From the NCBI GenBank assembly GCA_036877525.1, contig JAZGTH010000198.1:1-64000 (forward strand): 64,000 nt of DNA, written 5' to 3'. Under the pieces are notes generated by a model. That model worked only from the letters and a program-made list of their open reading frames with translations. It was not told the DNA's origin and did not search any database. The translations under genes were made by a program, and so were the position numbers. Of the stretch, positions 1-9,689 are shown one piece after another; positions within the stretch are counted from its first letter, which is position 1, and each line of letters begins with the position of its first letter. Origin of the DNA: Chromobotia macracanthus (taxonomy: Eukaryota > Chordata > Actinopteri > Cypriniformes > Botiidae).

Positions 1-1080
1 AAGTAGTCAGGATTCAAATCACATGGCAAACAATGGCACAGTCCAGGCTAAAAAAAGACAGGATTCCAGCCTTATTTCAAACAATGGTAGAGTCCAGGCA
101 AAAAAAGAGTCAGGATTCCAATCTCATAGCAAACAATGGTAGAGTCCAGACTAAAAAGATTTCAGGATTCCAGCCTCATGGCAAGCAATAGTACAGTCCA
201 GGCTAAAAAGGAGTCAGTATTCCAATCTCATAGCAAACAATGGTAGAGTCAGGGCTAAAAAGGACTCAGGATTCCAGCCTCATTTCAAACAATGGTAGAG
301 TCCTGGCAAAAAGGAGTCAGGTTTCCAATTACATGGCAAACAATTGTAGAGTCCAGGGTAAAAAGTAGTCAGGATTCCAATCACATGGCAAACAATGGTA
401 AAGTCCAAGCTAAAAATATAGTCAGGATTCCAATTACTTGGCAAGCAATAGTACAGTCCAGGCTAAAAAGGAACCAGGATTCCAATCTCATGGCAAACAG
501 TGGTAGAGTCAAAGCTAAAAAGTAGTCAGGATTCCAATTACATGGCAAACAATGGTAGAGTCCAGGGGAAAAAGACGTCAGGATTCCAATTACATGGCAA
601 ACAATGGTACAGTCCAGGGTGAAAAAGACGTCAGAATTCCAATTACATGGCAAATAATGGTACAGACCAGGCTAATAAGAAGTCAGGATTCCAGCCTCAT
701 TTTAAACAATGTTAGAATCCAGACAAAAAGGAGTCAGGATTCCAATCTCATGGCAAACAATGGTAGAGTCCAAGCTAAAAAAGTAGTCAGGATTCCAATT
801 ACATGGCAAACAACGGTAGAGTCCAGGGTAAAAAGACGTCAGGATTCCAATTACATGGCAAACAATGGTACAGTCCAGGCTAATAAGAAGTCAGGATTCC
901 AGCCTCATTTCAAACAATGGTAGAATCCAGGAAAAAAGGAATCAGGATTCCAATCTCATGGCAAACAATGGTACAGTCCAGGCTAAAAAGGAGTCAGGAT
1001 TCCAATCTCATAGTAAACAATGGCAGAGTCCAGATTAAAAGAAGTCAGGGAGTCCAGCCTCATGGCATGCAATGGTACAG
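1..1080 (+). repeat. Diverged monomeric alpha satellite (about 52-bp unit)
   Basis: About twenty tandem units, each starting near 'gtcaggattcca' and running through 'catggcaaacaatggtagag' and 'tccaggctaaaaag'. Units differ from one another at many positions ('cctcatttcaaac', 'tctcatagcaaac', 'tacatggcaaac') and no higher-order period is obvious, unlike the homogenised array after 7241. Three units carry 'agacgtca' (near 574, 628 and 836) where the main array has the palindrome 'tgacgtca'. This looks like an older or edge part of the same satellite family. No coding potential is apparent; short open frames here are by-products of the repeat. Confidence 0.9.
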
Positions 1081-1630
1081 TCCAGGCTAAAAAGGAGTCA
1101 GGATTACAACCATCTATAGGGAGTACAGCCAAAAGAGAAATATACCTGAAGCTGTCTGTCAAGAAAGAGAAACGTCGCAAAATATAGGAACTTGATTAAC
1201 TTTTAGGCATATTCTGCTGAATCAACAATCATAAAACAAGTTGCTGTTGCCTTAGCTGAGAATCGAACCCTGGCCCTCCCGCATGACAGATGAAAGGTCT
1301 ACCACTGAACCACCAATTTATTTGAAAATAAGACATTCTCTTTGCCATTACCTAGCCCTTCTCAACTTCTCAAACCAGGAAATAAAATAGCACATGGCAA
1401 ACGAAAATCAAGAGACATGCTGAAGAACAAAAAAATACCAGTAAGACAAACACTGTCTCAAAAGACACCGAAATACAACCTCATGACAAACAATGGTAGA
1501 GTCCAAGCTAAAAAAGAGTCAGGATTGCAATTACATGGCAAACAATGGTACTGGCTAGGCTAAATAGAAGTCAGGATTCCAGCCTCATGGCAAACAATGT
1601 TAGAATCTAGGCTAAAAACAAGTCAGGATT
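1081..1630 (+). repeat. Old diverged composite module containing a tRNA-like segment
   Basis: This stretch is collinear with the composite module repeated after 7241: 'ggattacaaccatctatagg', a pre-tRNA segment ('aagctgtctgtcaag', 'aggaacttgattaac', 'ggcatattctgctgaatcaa'), the tRNA-like segment, a flank with 'cattctctttgccatta', 'ctcaacttctcaaac', then the gamma segment ('gagacatgctgaagaacaaa', 'agacaaacactgtct') and alpha monomers. It carries many substitutions relative to the main array. It reads 'agcacatggcaaacg' where tRNA-bearing main-array modules read 'aaccatgaaaaacg'; tRNA-less modules read 'agcacatgacaaacg', closer to this copy. It is probably a survivor of an early stage of module evolution. 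Confidence 0.8.
1249..1319 (-). pseudogene. tRNA-Gly-derived segment, oldest copy
   Basis: Read on the minus strand this 71-nt segment matches the eukaryotic tRNA-Gly pattern. 'attggtggttcagtggtaga' covers the acceptor/D region and the A box, and 'ggttcgattct' is the T-loop/B box with the last base changed from C to T. Anticodon loop CTGTCAT would give GUC, while the family is normally GCC, so one transition is inferred. The anticodon stem and acceptor stem contain mismatches, so I call it a tRNA-derived pseudogene. It is closer to canonical tRNA-Gly in the A box (ttc) than the main-array copies (tac). A TTTT run follows about 12 nt downstream on the minus strand. Confidence 0.75.
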
Positions 1631-1914
1631 AGGAGCTTTTGTTATATGATGCAGAATCTTTATAAACTTTTGATTTATTAACCAGTTAGATTAACTATTA
1701 CTAACTTTGGTAAGGTAATGCAGAAACTTTATAAACTATTGATTTAGAATCCTTATAAATTATTGATTCATTTAACAGTTAGTTTAACCACCACTAGCTT
1801 AATTAAGATGATGCAGAATTTTTATAAACTATTGATCCATTAAAGAGTTAGTTTAACTACCACTAGCTTTGGTAAGATAGTGCAAAATCTTTATTAATTA
1901 TTGATTTATTAACT
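1631..1914 (+). repeat. Beta satellite, left segment (about 69-bp unit)
   Basis: Four irregular units of the AT-rich beta repeat ('gatgcagaatctttataaac', 'tattgattcattaaacagtt', 'accactagctttggtaaga'). The junction with the alpha family is abrupt: an alpha unit breaks after 'gtcaggatt' at 1630, a short filler 'aggagcttttgttat' follows, and beta begins. Beta shows no similarity to alpha that I can see. The array is interrupted at 1915. Confidence 0.85.
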
Positions 1915-2100
1915 GTCCTCACAAATTTCCTATACAGCATTACATACTACCTCATGCCAGTTTATGTTTACAAATAATTTCCATATTTTATAGGTGACTT
2001 TTGAGACAGATGAACAGCCAAATGGTTTGTTCAGCTGTGCAAGACAGAATGGAACAGAGAAGGTAACTGTCTGTTAAGTTTATTTGTAATATATATATTA
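1915..2100 (+). other. Non-repetitive island inside the beta array
   Basis: About 186 bp that match neither beta nor alpha. It has intron-like AT-rich flanks around the exon candidate at 1994-2062. The upstream flank ends in 'ccatattttatag', with a modest pyrimidine-rich run before AG. The downstream flank starts 'gtaactgtctg' and ends in an 'atatatatat' stretch, after which beta resumes at 'gttagtttacc'. It is the clearest single-copy-looking sequence in the window. Confidence 0.7.
1994..2062 (+). CDS. Candidate isolated internal exon (23 codons, unidentified gene)
   Basis: A 69-nt stretch sits exactly between an acceptor-like AG (1992-1993, 'ttttatag') and a donor-like GT (2063-2064, 'aag|gtaact', close to the MAG|GTRAGT consensus). 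Only one frame is open throughout; the other two hit TGA early. The open frame begins with the first base, is a multiple of three (phase 0-0), and is closed by TAG and TAA just outside the putative splice sites. The peptide begins VTFETDEQPNGLFSC and continues ARQNGTEK. 'GLFSCARQNG' resembles the G-x-Y/F-x-C-x-x-x-N-G pattern of the F-G strands of immunoglobulin-like domains, but this is a weak resemblance and I do not assign a gene. If real, the surrounding satellites would be intronic on the plus strand. It could also be a relict or pseudo-exon. Confidence 0.45.
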
Positions 2101-3760
2101 GTTAGTTTACCTACCACTAGCTTTCTTAAAATGATGTAGAATCTTTATAAACTACTGATTCATTAAGCAGTTACTTTAACTACTACTAGTTTTAGTAAGA
2201 TGTTGCAGAATCTTTATAAACTATTAATTGAATAAACAGTTAGTATAACCACCACTAGCTTTGGTAAGATGATGCAGAATCTTTATAAACTACTGATTCA
2301 TTAAACAGATACTTTAACTACTACAAGTTTTGGTAAGATGTTGCAGAATCTTTAAAAACTATTAATTGATTAAACAGTTAGTATAACTACCACTAGCTTT
2401 GGTATGATGATGCAGAATTTTTATAAAAAATCGATTCATTAAACAGTTACCTTTAGCAACAGTAACTTTGGTAAAATGATGCAGAATCTTTATAAACTGT
2501 TGAGTCAATAAACAGTTAGTTTAACTACCATTAGATTAGGTAAAATGATGCAGAATCTCTGTAAACTATTGATTCATTAAACAGTTAGTTTAACCACCAC
2601 TAGTATTGGTAAGATGATGCATAATCTTAATAAAATATTTATTTATTAAACAGTTACATTACCTACCACTAGTTTTGGTAAGATGATGCAGAATCTTTAT
2701 GAACTATTGTTTCATTAAACAGATAGTTTATTTACTACTACCTTTGGTTAGATGATGCAGAATCTTTATAAACTATTGATTCGTTAAACAGTTTGTTTAA
2801 CTACCACTACCTTTGGTCATATGATGCAGAAACTTTATAAACTATTGATTCATTAAACAGTTATGTTAACTACCACTAATATTGTTAAGATGATGCATAA
2901 TCTTAATAAACTATTGATTCATTAAACAGTTACTCTAACCACCACTAGCTTTGGTTAGATAATGCAGAATCTTTATAAACTATTGATTCGTTAAACAGTT
3001 AGTTTAACTACCACAAGCCTTGGTAAGATGACACAGAATGTTTATAAACTATTGATTCATTAAACAGTCAGATTAAATACCATTGGATTATGTAAGATGA
3101 CGGACAATCTTTATAAACTATTGATTCATTAAACAGTTAATTTAAATACCATTAGCTTAGGTAAGATGATGCAGAATCATTATAAACTTTTGGTTTGTTA
3201 AACAGTTATTTTAATCACCACTAGTTTTGGTAAGATGATGCAGAATCTTTATAATCTAAATACTCATTAAACAGTTATTTTAGCTACCACTAGATTTGGT
3301 TATATGATGCAGAATGTTTATAAACTATTGAATAATTAAACAGTTATTTTAACCACCACTAGCTTTGCTTAGATGATGCAGAATCTTTATAATCTATTGC
3401 TTCATTAAACAGTTAATTTAAATACCATTAGGTTAGGTAAGATGATGCAGAATCTTTATAAACTTTTGATTTGTTAAACAGTTATTTTAACCAGCACTAG
3501 TTTTGGTAAGATGATGCAGAATTTTTTTTTTATAAATTATTGATTTGTTAAACAATTAGTTTAACTCCATTAACTTTGGTAAGGTAAAGCATAATCTTTA
3601 AAAACCATTGATACATTAACCAGTTAGTTTAACCACCACTAACTTTGTTAAAATGATGCAGAATCTTTATGAACTATTGATTCATTAAACAGAGAGTTTA
3701 TTTACTAGTACCTTTGGTGAAATGATGCAGAAACTTTATAAACTATTGATTCATTAAACA

Positions 3761-4061
3761 GTTATGTTATCTACCACTAGATTTGGTAAGATGATGCACA
3801 ATCTTCATAAACTATTGATTCATTAAGTAGTTAGTTGAATCTATTATATTGTAGTAAGATGATGCAGAATCTTTATAAATAATTGATTCATTAAACAGTT
3901 AGTTAACCACAACAAGCTTTAGTTAATTTTTTTAGAATATTTATAAACTATAGATTCATTAAACATTTAGTTTAACCACCACTGGCTTTGGTAAGATGAT
4001 GCAGAATCTTAATGAAGTATTGATTCATTAAACAGTTAGTTTAACCACCACTAGCTTTGGT
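3761..4061 (+). repeat. Beta segment duplicated at 5889-6190
   Basis: About 300 bp shared with 5889-6190, an offset of about 2128 bp. Both contain the same private variants: 'gatgcacaatcttcataaac', 'agttgaatctatta', 'ttagttaaccacaa' followed by 'agctttagttaatttttt', 'ctatagattcattaaa', 'accactggctttgg' and 'atgaagtattgattc'. The copies differ by a handful of substitutions, so this is an older segmental duplication within beta. Confidence 0.8.
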
Positions 4062-4380
4062 AATATGATGCAGAATCTTTATAAACTACTGATTTATTGA
4101 ACAGTTATTTTAACTACCACTAGCTTTGGTTATATGATGCAGAATCTTTATAAACTATTGATTCACTAAACAGTTATGTTAACTACCACTAGCTTTGATG
4201 AGATGATGCAGAATCTTTCTGAACTTTTGGTTTATTAAACAGTTAGTTTAACCCCCACTAGCTTTGGTTAGATGATGCATAATGTTTGTAAACTATTGAC
4301 TCATTAAACAGTAACATTAACTACTACTAGTTTTGGTAAGATGATGCAGAATGTTTATAAACTATTGATTCATTAAACAG

Positions 4381-5185
4381 TTACTTTAACCACAACTAAC
4401 TTTGGTAAAATGATGCAGAATCTTTATAAACTGTTGATTCATTAAACAGTTAGTTTAACCACCACTAGCTTTGGTAATATGATGCAGAATCTTTATAAAC
4501 TATTAATTTATTAAACAGTTATTTTAACCACCACTAGCTTTGGTTAGATGATGCAGAATCTTTATAAACTATTGATTCATTAAACAGTTAGTTTAACTAC
4601 CACTATCGTTGGTAAGATGATGCAGAAACTTTAAAAACTATTGAATAATTAAACTGTTATTTTTACCACCACTAGCTTTGGTTAGATGATGCAGAATCTT
4701 TATAAACTATTGATACATTAAACAGTTATGTTAACTCCATTAACTTTGGTAAAATGATGCAGAATCTTTATAAACTATTGATTCATTAAACAGTTACTTT
4801 AACCACAACTAACTTTGGTAAAATGATGCAGAATCTTTATAAACTGTTGATTCATTAAACAGTTAGTTTAACCACCACTAGCTTTGGTAATATGATGCAG
4901 AATCTTTATAAACTATTAATTTATTAAACAGTTATTTTAACCACCACTAGCTTTGGTTAGATGATGCAGAATCTTTATAAACTATTGATTCATTAAACAG
5001 TTAGTTTAACTACCACTATCGTTGGTAAGATGATGCAGAAACTTTAAAAACTATTGAATAATTAAACTGTTATTTTTACCACCACTAGCTTTGGTTAGAT
5101 GATGCAGAATCTTTATAAACTATTGATACATTAAACAGTTATGTTAACTCCATTAACTTTGGTAAAATGATGCAGAATCTTTATA
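4381..5185 (+). repeat. Tandem duplication of a six-unit beta block (413-bp period)
   Basis: The block 4381-4793 is repeated from 4794 to about 5185 with very few differences. It includes the private variants 'aactgttgattcatt', 'aactattaatttatt', 'accactatcgttggt', 'ttgaataattaaactgtta' and 'ttgatacattaaacag'. The offset of 413 bp equals six beta units minus one base, a local higher-order repeat. A third, shortened version lacking one unit follows at about 5626-5870. Confidence 0.85.
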
Positions 5186-5721
5186 ATCTATTGTTTCATT
5201 AAACAGTTACTTTAACCACCACTAACTTTGGTAAAATGATGGATAATCTTTATAAACTGTTGATTCAATAAACAGTTTAAATAACATTAGTTTAGGTAAG
5301 ATGATGTAGAATCTTTTTAAACTATTGATTCATTAAACAGTTACTTTAACCACCACTAACTTTGGTAAAATGATGCAGAATCTTTATTAACTATTGATTC
5401 AATAAACAGTTAGTTTAATCACCAGTACCTTTGGTTAGATGATGCATAATCTTTATAATCTATTGTTTCATTAAACAGTTACTTTAACCACCACTAACTT
5501 TGGTAAAATGATGGATAATCTTTATAAACTGTTGATTCAATAAACAGTTTAAATAACATTAGTTTAGGTAAAATGATGTAGAATCTTTTTAAACTATTGA
5601 TTCATTAAACAGTTACTTTAACCACAACTAACTTTGGTAAAATGATGCAGAATCTTTATAAACTGTTGATTCATTAAACAGTTAGTTTAACCACCACTAG
5701 CTTTGGTTAGATGATGCAGAA
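5178..5721 (+). repeat. Tandem duplication of a four-unit beta block (272-bp period)
   Basis: The sequence from 'tttataatctattgtttcat' near 5180 recurs 272 bp later. Both copies share 'aaaatgatggataatc', 'gattcaataaacagttta', 'aataacattagtttagg' and 'gatgtagaatcttttta'. Four units minus about four bases give the offset. The copies diverge near their downstream ends. Confidence 0.8.
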
Positions 5722-5888
5722 TCTTTATAAACTATTGATTCATTAAACAGTTAGTTTAACTACCACTATCGTTGGTAAGATGATGCAGAAACTTTAAAAA
5801 CTATTTAATAATTAAACTGTTATTTTTACCACCACTAGCTTTGGTTAGATGATGCAGAGTCTTTATAAACTATTGATTCATTAAAACA

Positions 5889-6190
5889 GTTATGTTATCT
5901 ACCACTAGATTTGGTAAGATGATGCACAATCTTCATAAACTATTGATTCATTAAGCATTTAGTTGAATCTATTAAATTTTAGTAAGATGATGCAGAATCT
6001 TTATAAATAATTGATTCATTAAACAGTTAGTTAACCACAATAAGCTTTAGTTAATTTTTTTTAGAATATTTATAAACTATAGATTCATTAAATATTTAGT
6101 TTAACCACCACTGGCTTTGGTAAGATGATGCAGAATCTAAATGAAGTATTGATTCATTAAACAGTTAGTTTAACCACCACTAGCTTTGGT
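5889..6190 (+). repeat. Beta segment, second copy of 3761-4061
   Basis: Right-hand partner of the 2128-bp-offset duplication. It carries small private changes, for example 'aagcatttagttg' where the left copy has 'aagtagttagttg', and 'aaatatttag' for 'aaacatttag', showing the copies have drifted since duplication. Confidence 0.8.
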
Positions 6191-6893
6191 TATATATTGC
6201 AGAATCTTCATAAACTATTGATTTATTAACCAGTTAGTTTAACAACCACTAGCTTTGGTAAGGTGATGTAGAATCTTTAAAAACTATTGATTCATTAACC
6301 AGTCAATTTAACTACATAACTTTTCATAAGATGATGCAGAATCTTTATAACTATTGATTTATTAAACAGTTAGATAAACTATCATTATCTTTGGTCAAAT
6401 GATGCATAATCTTTATAAACTATTTATTCATTAAACAGTTACTTTAACCCCTACTAGGTTTGGTTAGATGATGCATAATCTTTATAAAATATTGATTCAT
6501 TAAACAGTTAGTTTAATCACCACTAACTTTGGTAAGATGACATAGAATCTTTATAAACTATTGATTCGTTAAACAGATACTTTAACCCCTACTAGGTTTG
6601 GTTAGATGACATAGAATCTTTATAAAATATTGATTCATTAAACAGTTATTTTAACTCCGTTAACTTTGGTAAGATGTTGCAGAATCTTTATAAACTATTG
6701 ATTCATTAAACATTTAGTTTAACTACCACCAGGTTTCGTAAGATGATGCAGATTATTTATAAATTATTGATTTATTAAACAGTTAGTTTAACCCCTACTA
6801 GCTTTGGTTAGATGATGCATAATCTTTATAAACTATTGATTTAATAAACAGATAGTTTAACCACCACTAGCTTTGGTAAAATTATGCAGAGTC

Positions 6894-7240
6894 TGAAAAC
6901 AAAAGCCAGCAAAACAACTCCAGTCAGACAACCACTGATCACAAAAGAAACAGACATACAACCTCATGCCAAACAATGATGGAATCCAGACTCTCAATAA
7001 CAAGAACATAACCTAGAATATCAAAAATAGAGCTAGAAATGTTGAATAGCAAAACAAAGCCAGTGAGACAACCACTGATCACAAGAGACACAGACACACA
7101 ATCTCATGGCATACAATGGAGCAGACCAGGACATGTTGGAGAGCAAATTAAAGCCAGTTAGACAACCACTGATCACAAAAAACACAGACACACAATCTCA
7201 TGGCATACAATGATGGAGTCCAGGCTTCATAGGATATAGT
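6894..7240 (+). repeat. Diverged gamma segments bordering the main array
   Basis: Three copies of a gamma-like segment, starting near 6906, 7051 and 7148. Landmarks are 'agcaaaacaa', 'gacaaccactgatcacaa', 'acagacacacaatctcatgg' and 'catacaatg'. They match the main-array gamma ('agcaaaataatgccagaaag', 'acaaacactgtct', 'acttcatgacaaacaatgg') at most positions but share differences absent there ('ccactgatcac'), so they form a separate sublineage. Between the first two lies 'aacaagaacataacctag', which I cannot place. From about 7235 normal alpha monomers begin. Confidence 0.75.
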
Positions 7241-7546
7241 ATTCCAATCTCATGGCACACAATGGTAGAGTCCAGGATAGAAAGTAGTCAGGATTCCAAT
7301 CACATGGCAATCAATGGTAGAGTCCAAGCTAAAAATGTAGTCAGGATTCCAATTACACAGCAAACAATTGTAGAGTCCAAGCTAAAAATGTAGTCAGGAT
7401 TCCAATTACACAGCAAACAATGGTACAGTCCAGGCTATAAAGAAGTCAGTATTCCAGTCTCATTTTAAACAATGGTAGAGTCCAGGCAAAAAAGGAACAC
7501 GGATTCCAATCTCATTTCAAACAATGGTAGAGTCCAGGCAAAAAGG

Positions 7547-7654
7547 GGTCAGGAGTCCAGAATTTAAAAAACCATGAAAAACGAAGATGAAGATGAGAGG
7601 GGTCAGGAGTCCAGAATTTAAAAAACCATGAGAAACGAAGATGAAGAGACATGC
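7547..7654 (+). repeat. 54-bp tandem duplication of an alpha-gamma fusion
   Basis: 'ggtcaggagtccag' is joined directly to 'aatttaaaaaaccatg', skipping the rest of the alpha unit and the pre-tRNA and tRNA segments. The fused piece occurs twice in tandem, offset 54 bp. The first copy ends in 'gatgaagatgagagg' and the second continues into normal gamma ('gaagagacatgctgaag'). The fusion therefore preceded the duplication. Confidence 0.8.
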
Positions 7655-8596
7655 TGAAGAGCAAAATAATGCCAGAAAGACAAACACTGTCTAAAAAGAC
7701 ACAGAAATACAACTTGATGACAAACAATGGTAGAGTCCAGGGTAAAAAGTAGTCAGGATTCCAATCACATGGCAATCAATGGTAGAGTCCAAGCTAAAAA
7801 TGTAGTCAGGATTCCAATTACACAGCAAACAATGGTAGAGTCCAGGGCAAAATGACGTCAGGATTCCAATTATATGGCTAACAATGGTACAGTCCAGGCT
7901 ATAAAGAAGTCAGTGTTCCAGTCTCATTTTAAACAATGGTAGAGTCCAGGCAAAAAAGGAACACGGATTCCAATCTCATTTCAAACAATGGTAGAGTCCA
8001 GGCAAAAAGGGGTCAGGAGTCCAGTCTCATGGCAAGCAATGGTACAGTCCAAGGATAGAAGGAGTCAGGATTACAACCATCTATAGGGAGTACAGCCATA
8101 AGAGAAATACACCTACAAACAAGAGAATTAAAAAGCACATGACAAACGAAGATGAAGAGACATGCTGAAGAGCAAAATAATGCCAGAAAGACAAACACTG
8201 TCTGAAAAGACACAGAAATACAACTTCATGACAAACAATGGTAGAGTCCAGGGTAAAAAAGAGTCAGGATTCCAATTACATGGCAATCAATGGTACAGTC
8301 CAGGCTCATTTCAAACAATGGTAGAGTCCAGGCAAAAAGGGCTCAGGATTCCAATCTCATGGCAAACAATGGTAGAGTCCAGACTAAAAAGTCAGGGGTC
8401 CAGTCTCGTGGCAAGCAATGGAACAGTCCAGGGAAAGAAGGAGTCAGGATTACAACCATCTATAGGGAGTACAGCCAAAAGAGAAATTCACCTTAAGCTG
8501 TCTGTCAAGGAAAACAAACTTCTCAAAAAAATAGGAACTTGATTAACTTCCAGGCATATTCTGCTGAATCAACAATCATCAAAAAAAATTGTTGTT

Positions 8597-8667
8597 GCCC
8601 TAGCTGGAAAACAAACCCTGGTCCTCCTGCATGGTAGGCGAAAGTTCTACCACTGTACCACCAATTC
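8597..8667 (-). pseudogene. tRNA-Gly(ACC)-like segment with altered T-loop
   Basis: First tRNA-like copy of the main array. The plus strand reads 'agctggaaaacaaaccctgg' instead of 'agctgggaatcgaaccctgg', so the B box becomes 'ggtttgttttcc' and the conserved TTCGA core is lost. The A-box half is intact. It is the full-length copy with the most damaged B box. Confidence 0.75.
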
Positions 8668-9689
8668 TTGCCAAAGTAAGGCATTCTCGTTGCCATCACC
8701 TAGCCATTCTCAACTTCTCAAACAAGAGAATTAATAAAACCATGAGAAACGAAGATGAGGAGACATGCTGAAGAGCAAAATAATGCCAGAAAGACAAACA
8801 CTGTCTAAAAGACACAGAAATACAACTTCATGACAAACAATGGTAGAGTCCAGGGTAAAAAGTAGTCAGGATTCCAATCACATGGCAATCAATGGTAGAG
8901 TCCAAGCTAAAAATGTATTCAGGATTCCAATTACACAGCAAACAATGGTAGAGTCCAGGGCAAAATGACGTCAGGATTCCAATTACATGGCAAACAATGG
9001 TACAGTCCAGGCTATAAAGAAGTCAGTATTCCAGCCTCATTTTAAACAATGGTAGAGTCCAGGCAAAAAAGGAACACAGATTCCAATCTCATTTCAAACA
9101 ATGGTAGAGTCCAGGCAAAAAGGGGTCAGGAGTCCAGTCTCATGGCAAGCAATGGTACAGTCCAAGGAAAGAAGGAGTCAGGATTACAACCATCTATAGG
9201 GAGAACAGCCATAAGAGAAATACACCTACAAACAAGAGAATTAAAAAGCACATGACAAACGAAGATGAAGAGACATGCTGAAGAGCAAAATAATGCCAGA
9301 AATACAAACACTGTCTGAAAAGATACAGAAATACAACTTCATGACAAACCACTGTCTAAAAAGACACAGAAACACAACTTCATGACAAACAATGGTAGAG
9401 TCCAGGGTAAAAAAGACTCAGGATTCCAATTACATGGCAATCAATGGTACAGTCGAGGCTCATTTCAAGCAATGGTACAGTCCAGGCAAAAAGGGGTCAG
9501 GATTCCAATCACATGCCAATCAATGGTAGAGTCCAAGCTAAAAATGTAGTCAGGATTCCAATTACACAGCAAACAATGGTAGAGTCCAGGGCAAATTGAC
9601 GTCAGGATTCCAATTACATGGCAAACAATGGTACAGTCCAGGCTATAAAGAAGTCAGTATTCCAGTCTCATTTTAAACAATGGTAGAGT

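Larger units (their letters stand above)
2101..6893 (+). repeat. Beta satellite, main array (about 69-bp unit)
   Basis: Roughly seventy head-to-tail units of an AT-rich repeat of about 69 bp. Consensus landmarks in order are 'gatgatgcagaatctttat', 'aaactattgattcattaaac', 'agttagtttaaccaccacta' and 'gctttggtaa'. Units differ by scattered substitutions. Each unit has a short dyad: AAACTA and TAGTTT arms about 17 nt apart around 'gattcattaaa'. All copies have the same orientation. The array ends near 6893 inside a unit ('gcagagtctg'), where gamma-like sequence starts. No gene is visible. Confidence 0.92.

Noticed and set aside
1081..1630. Promoter or first exon of a gene in the left unique-looking stretch
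   Set aside because: It aligns along its length with the composite module of the main array, so it is a diverged repeat copy, not single-copy gene sequence.
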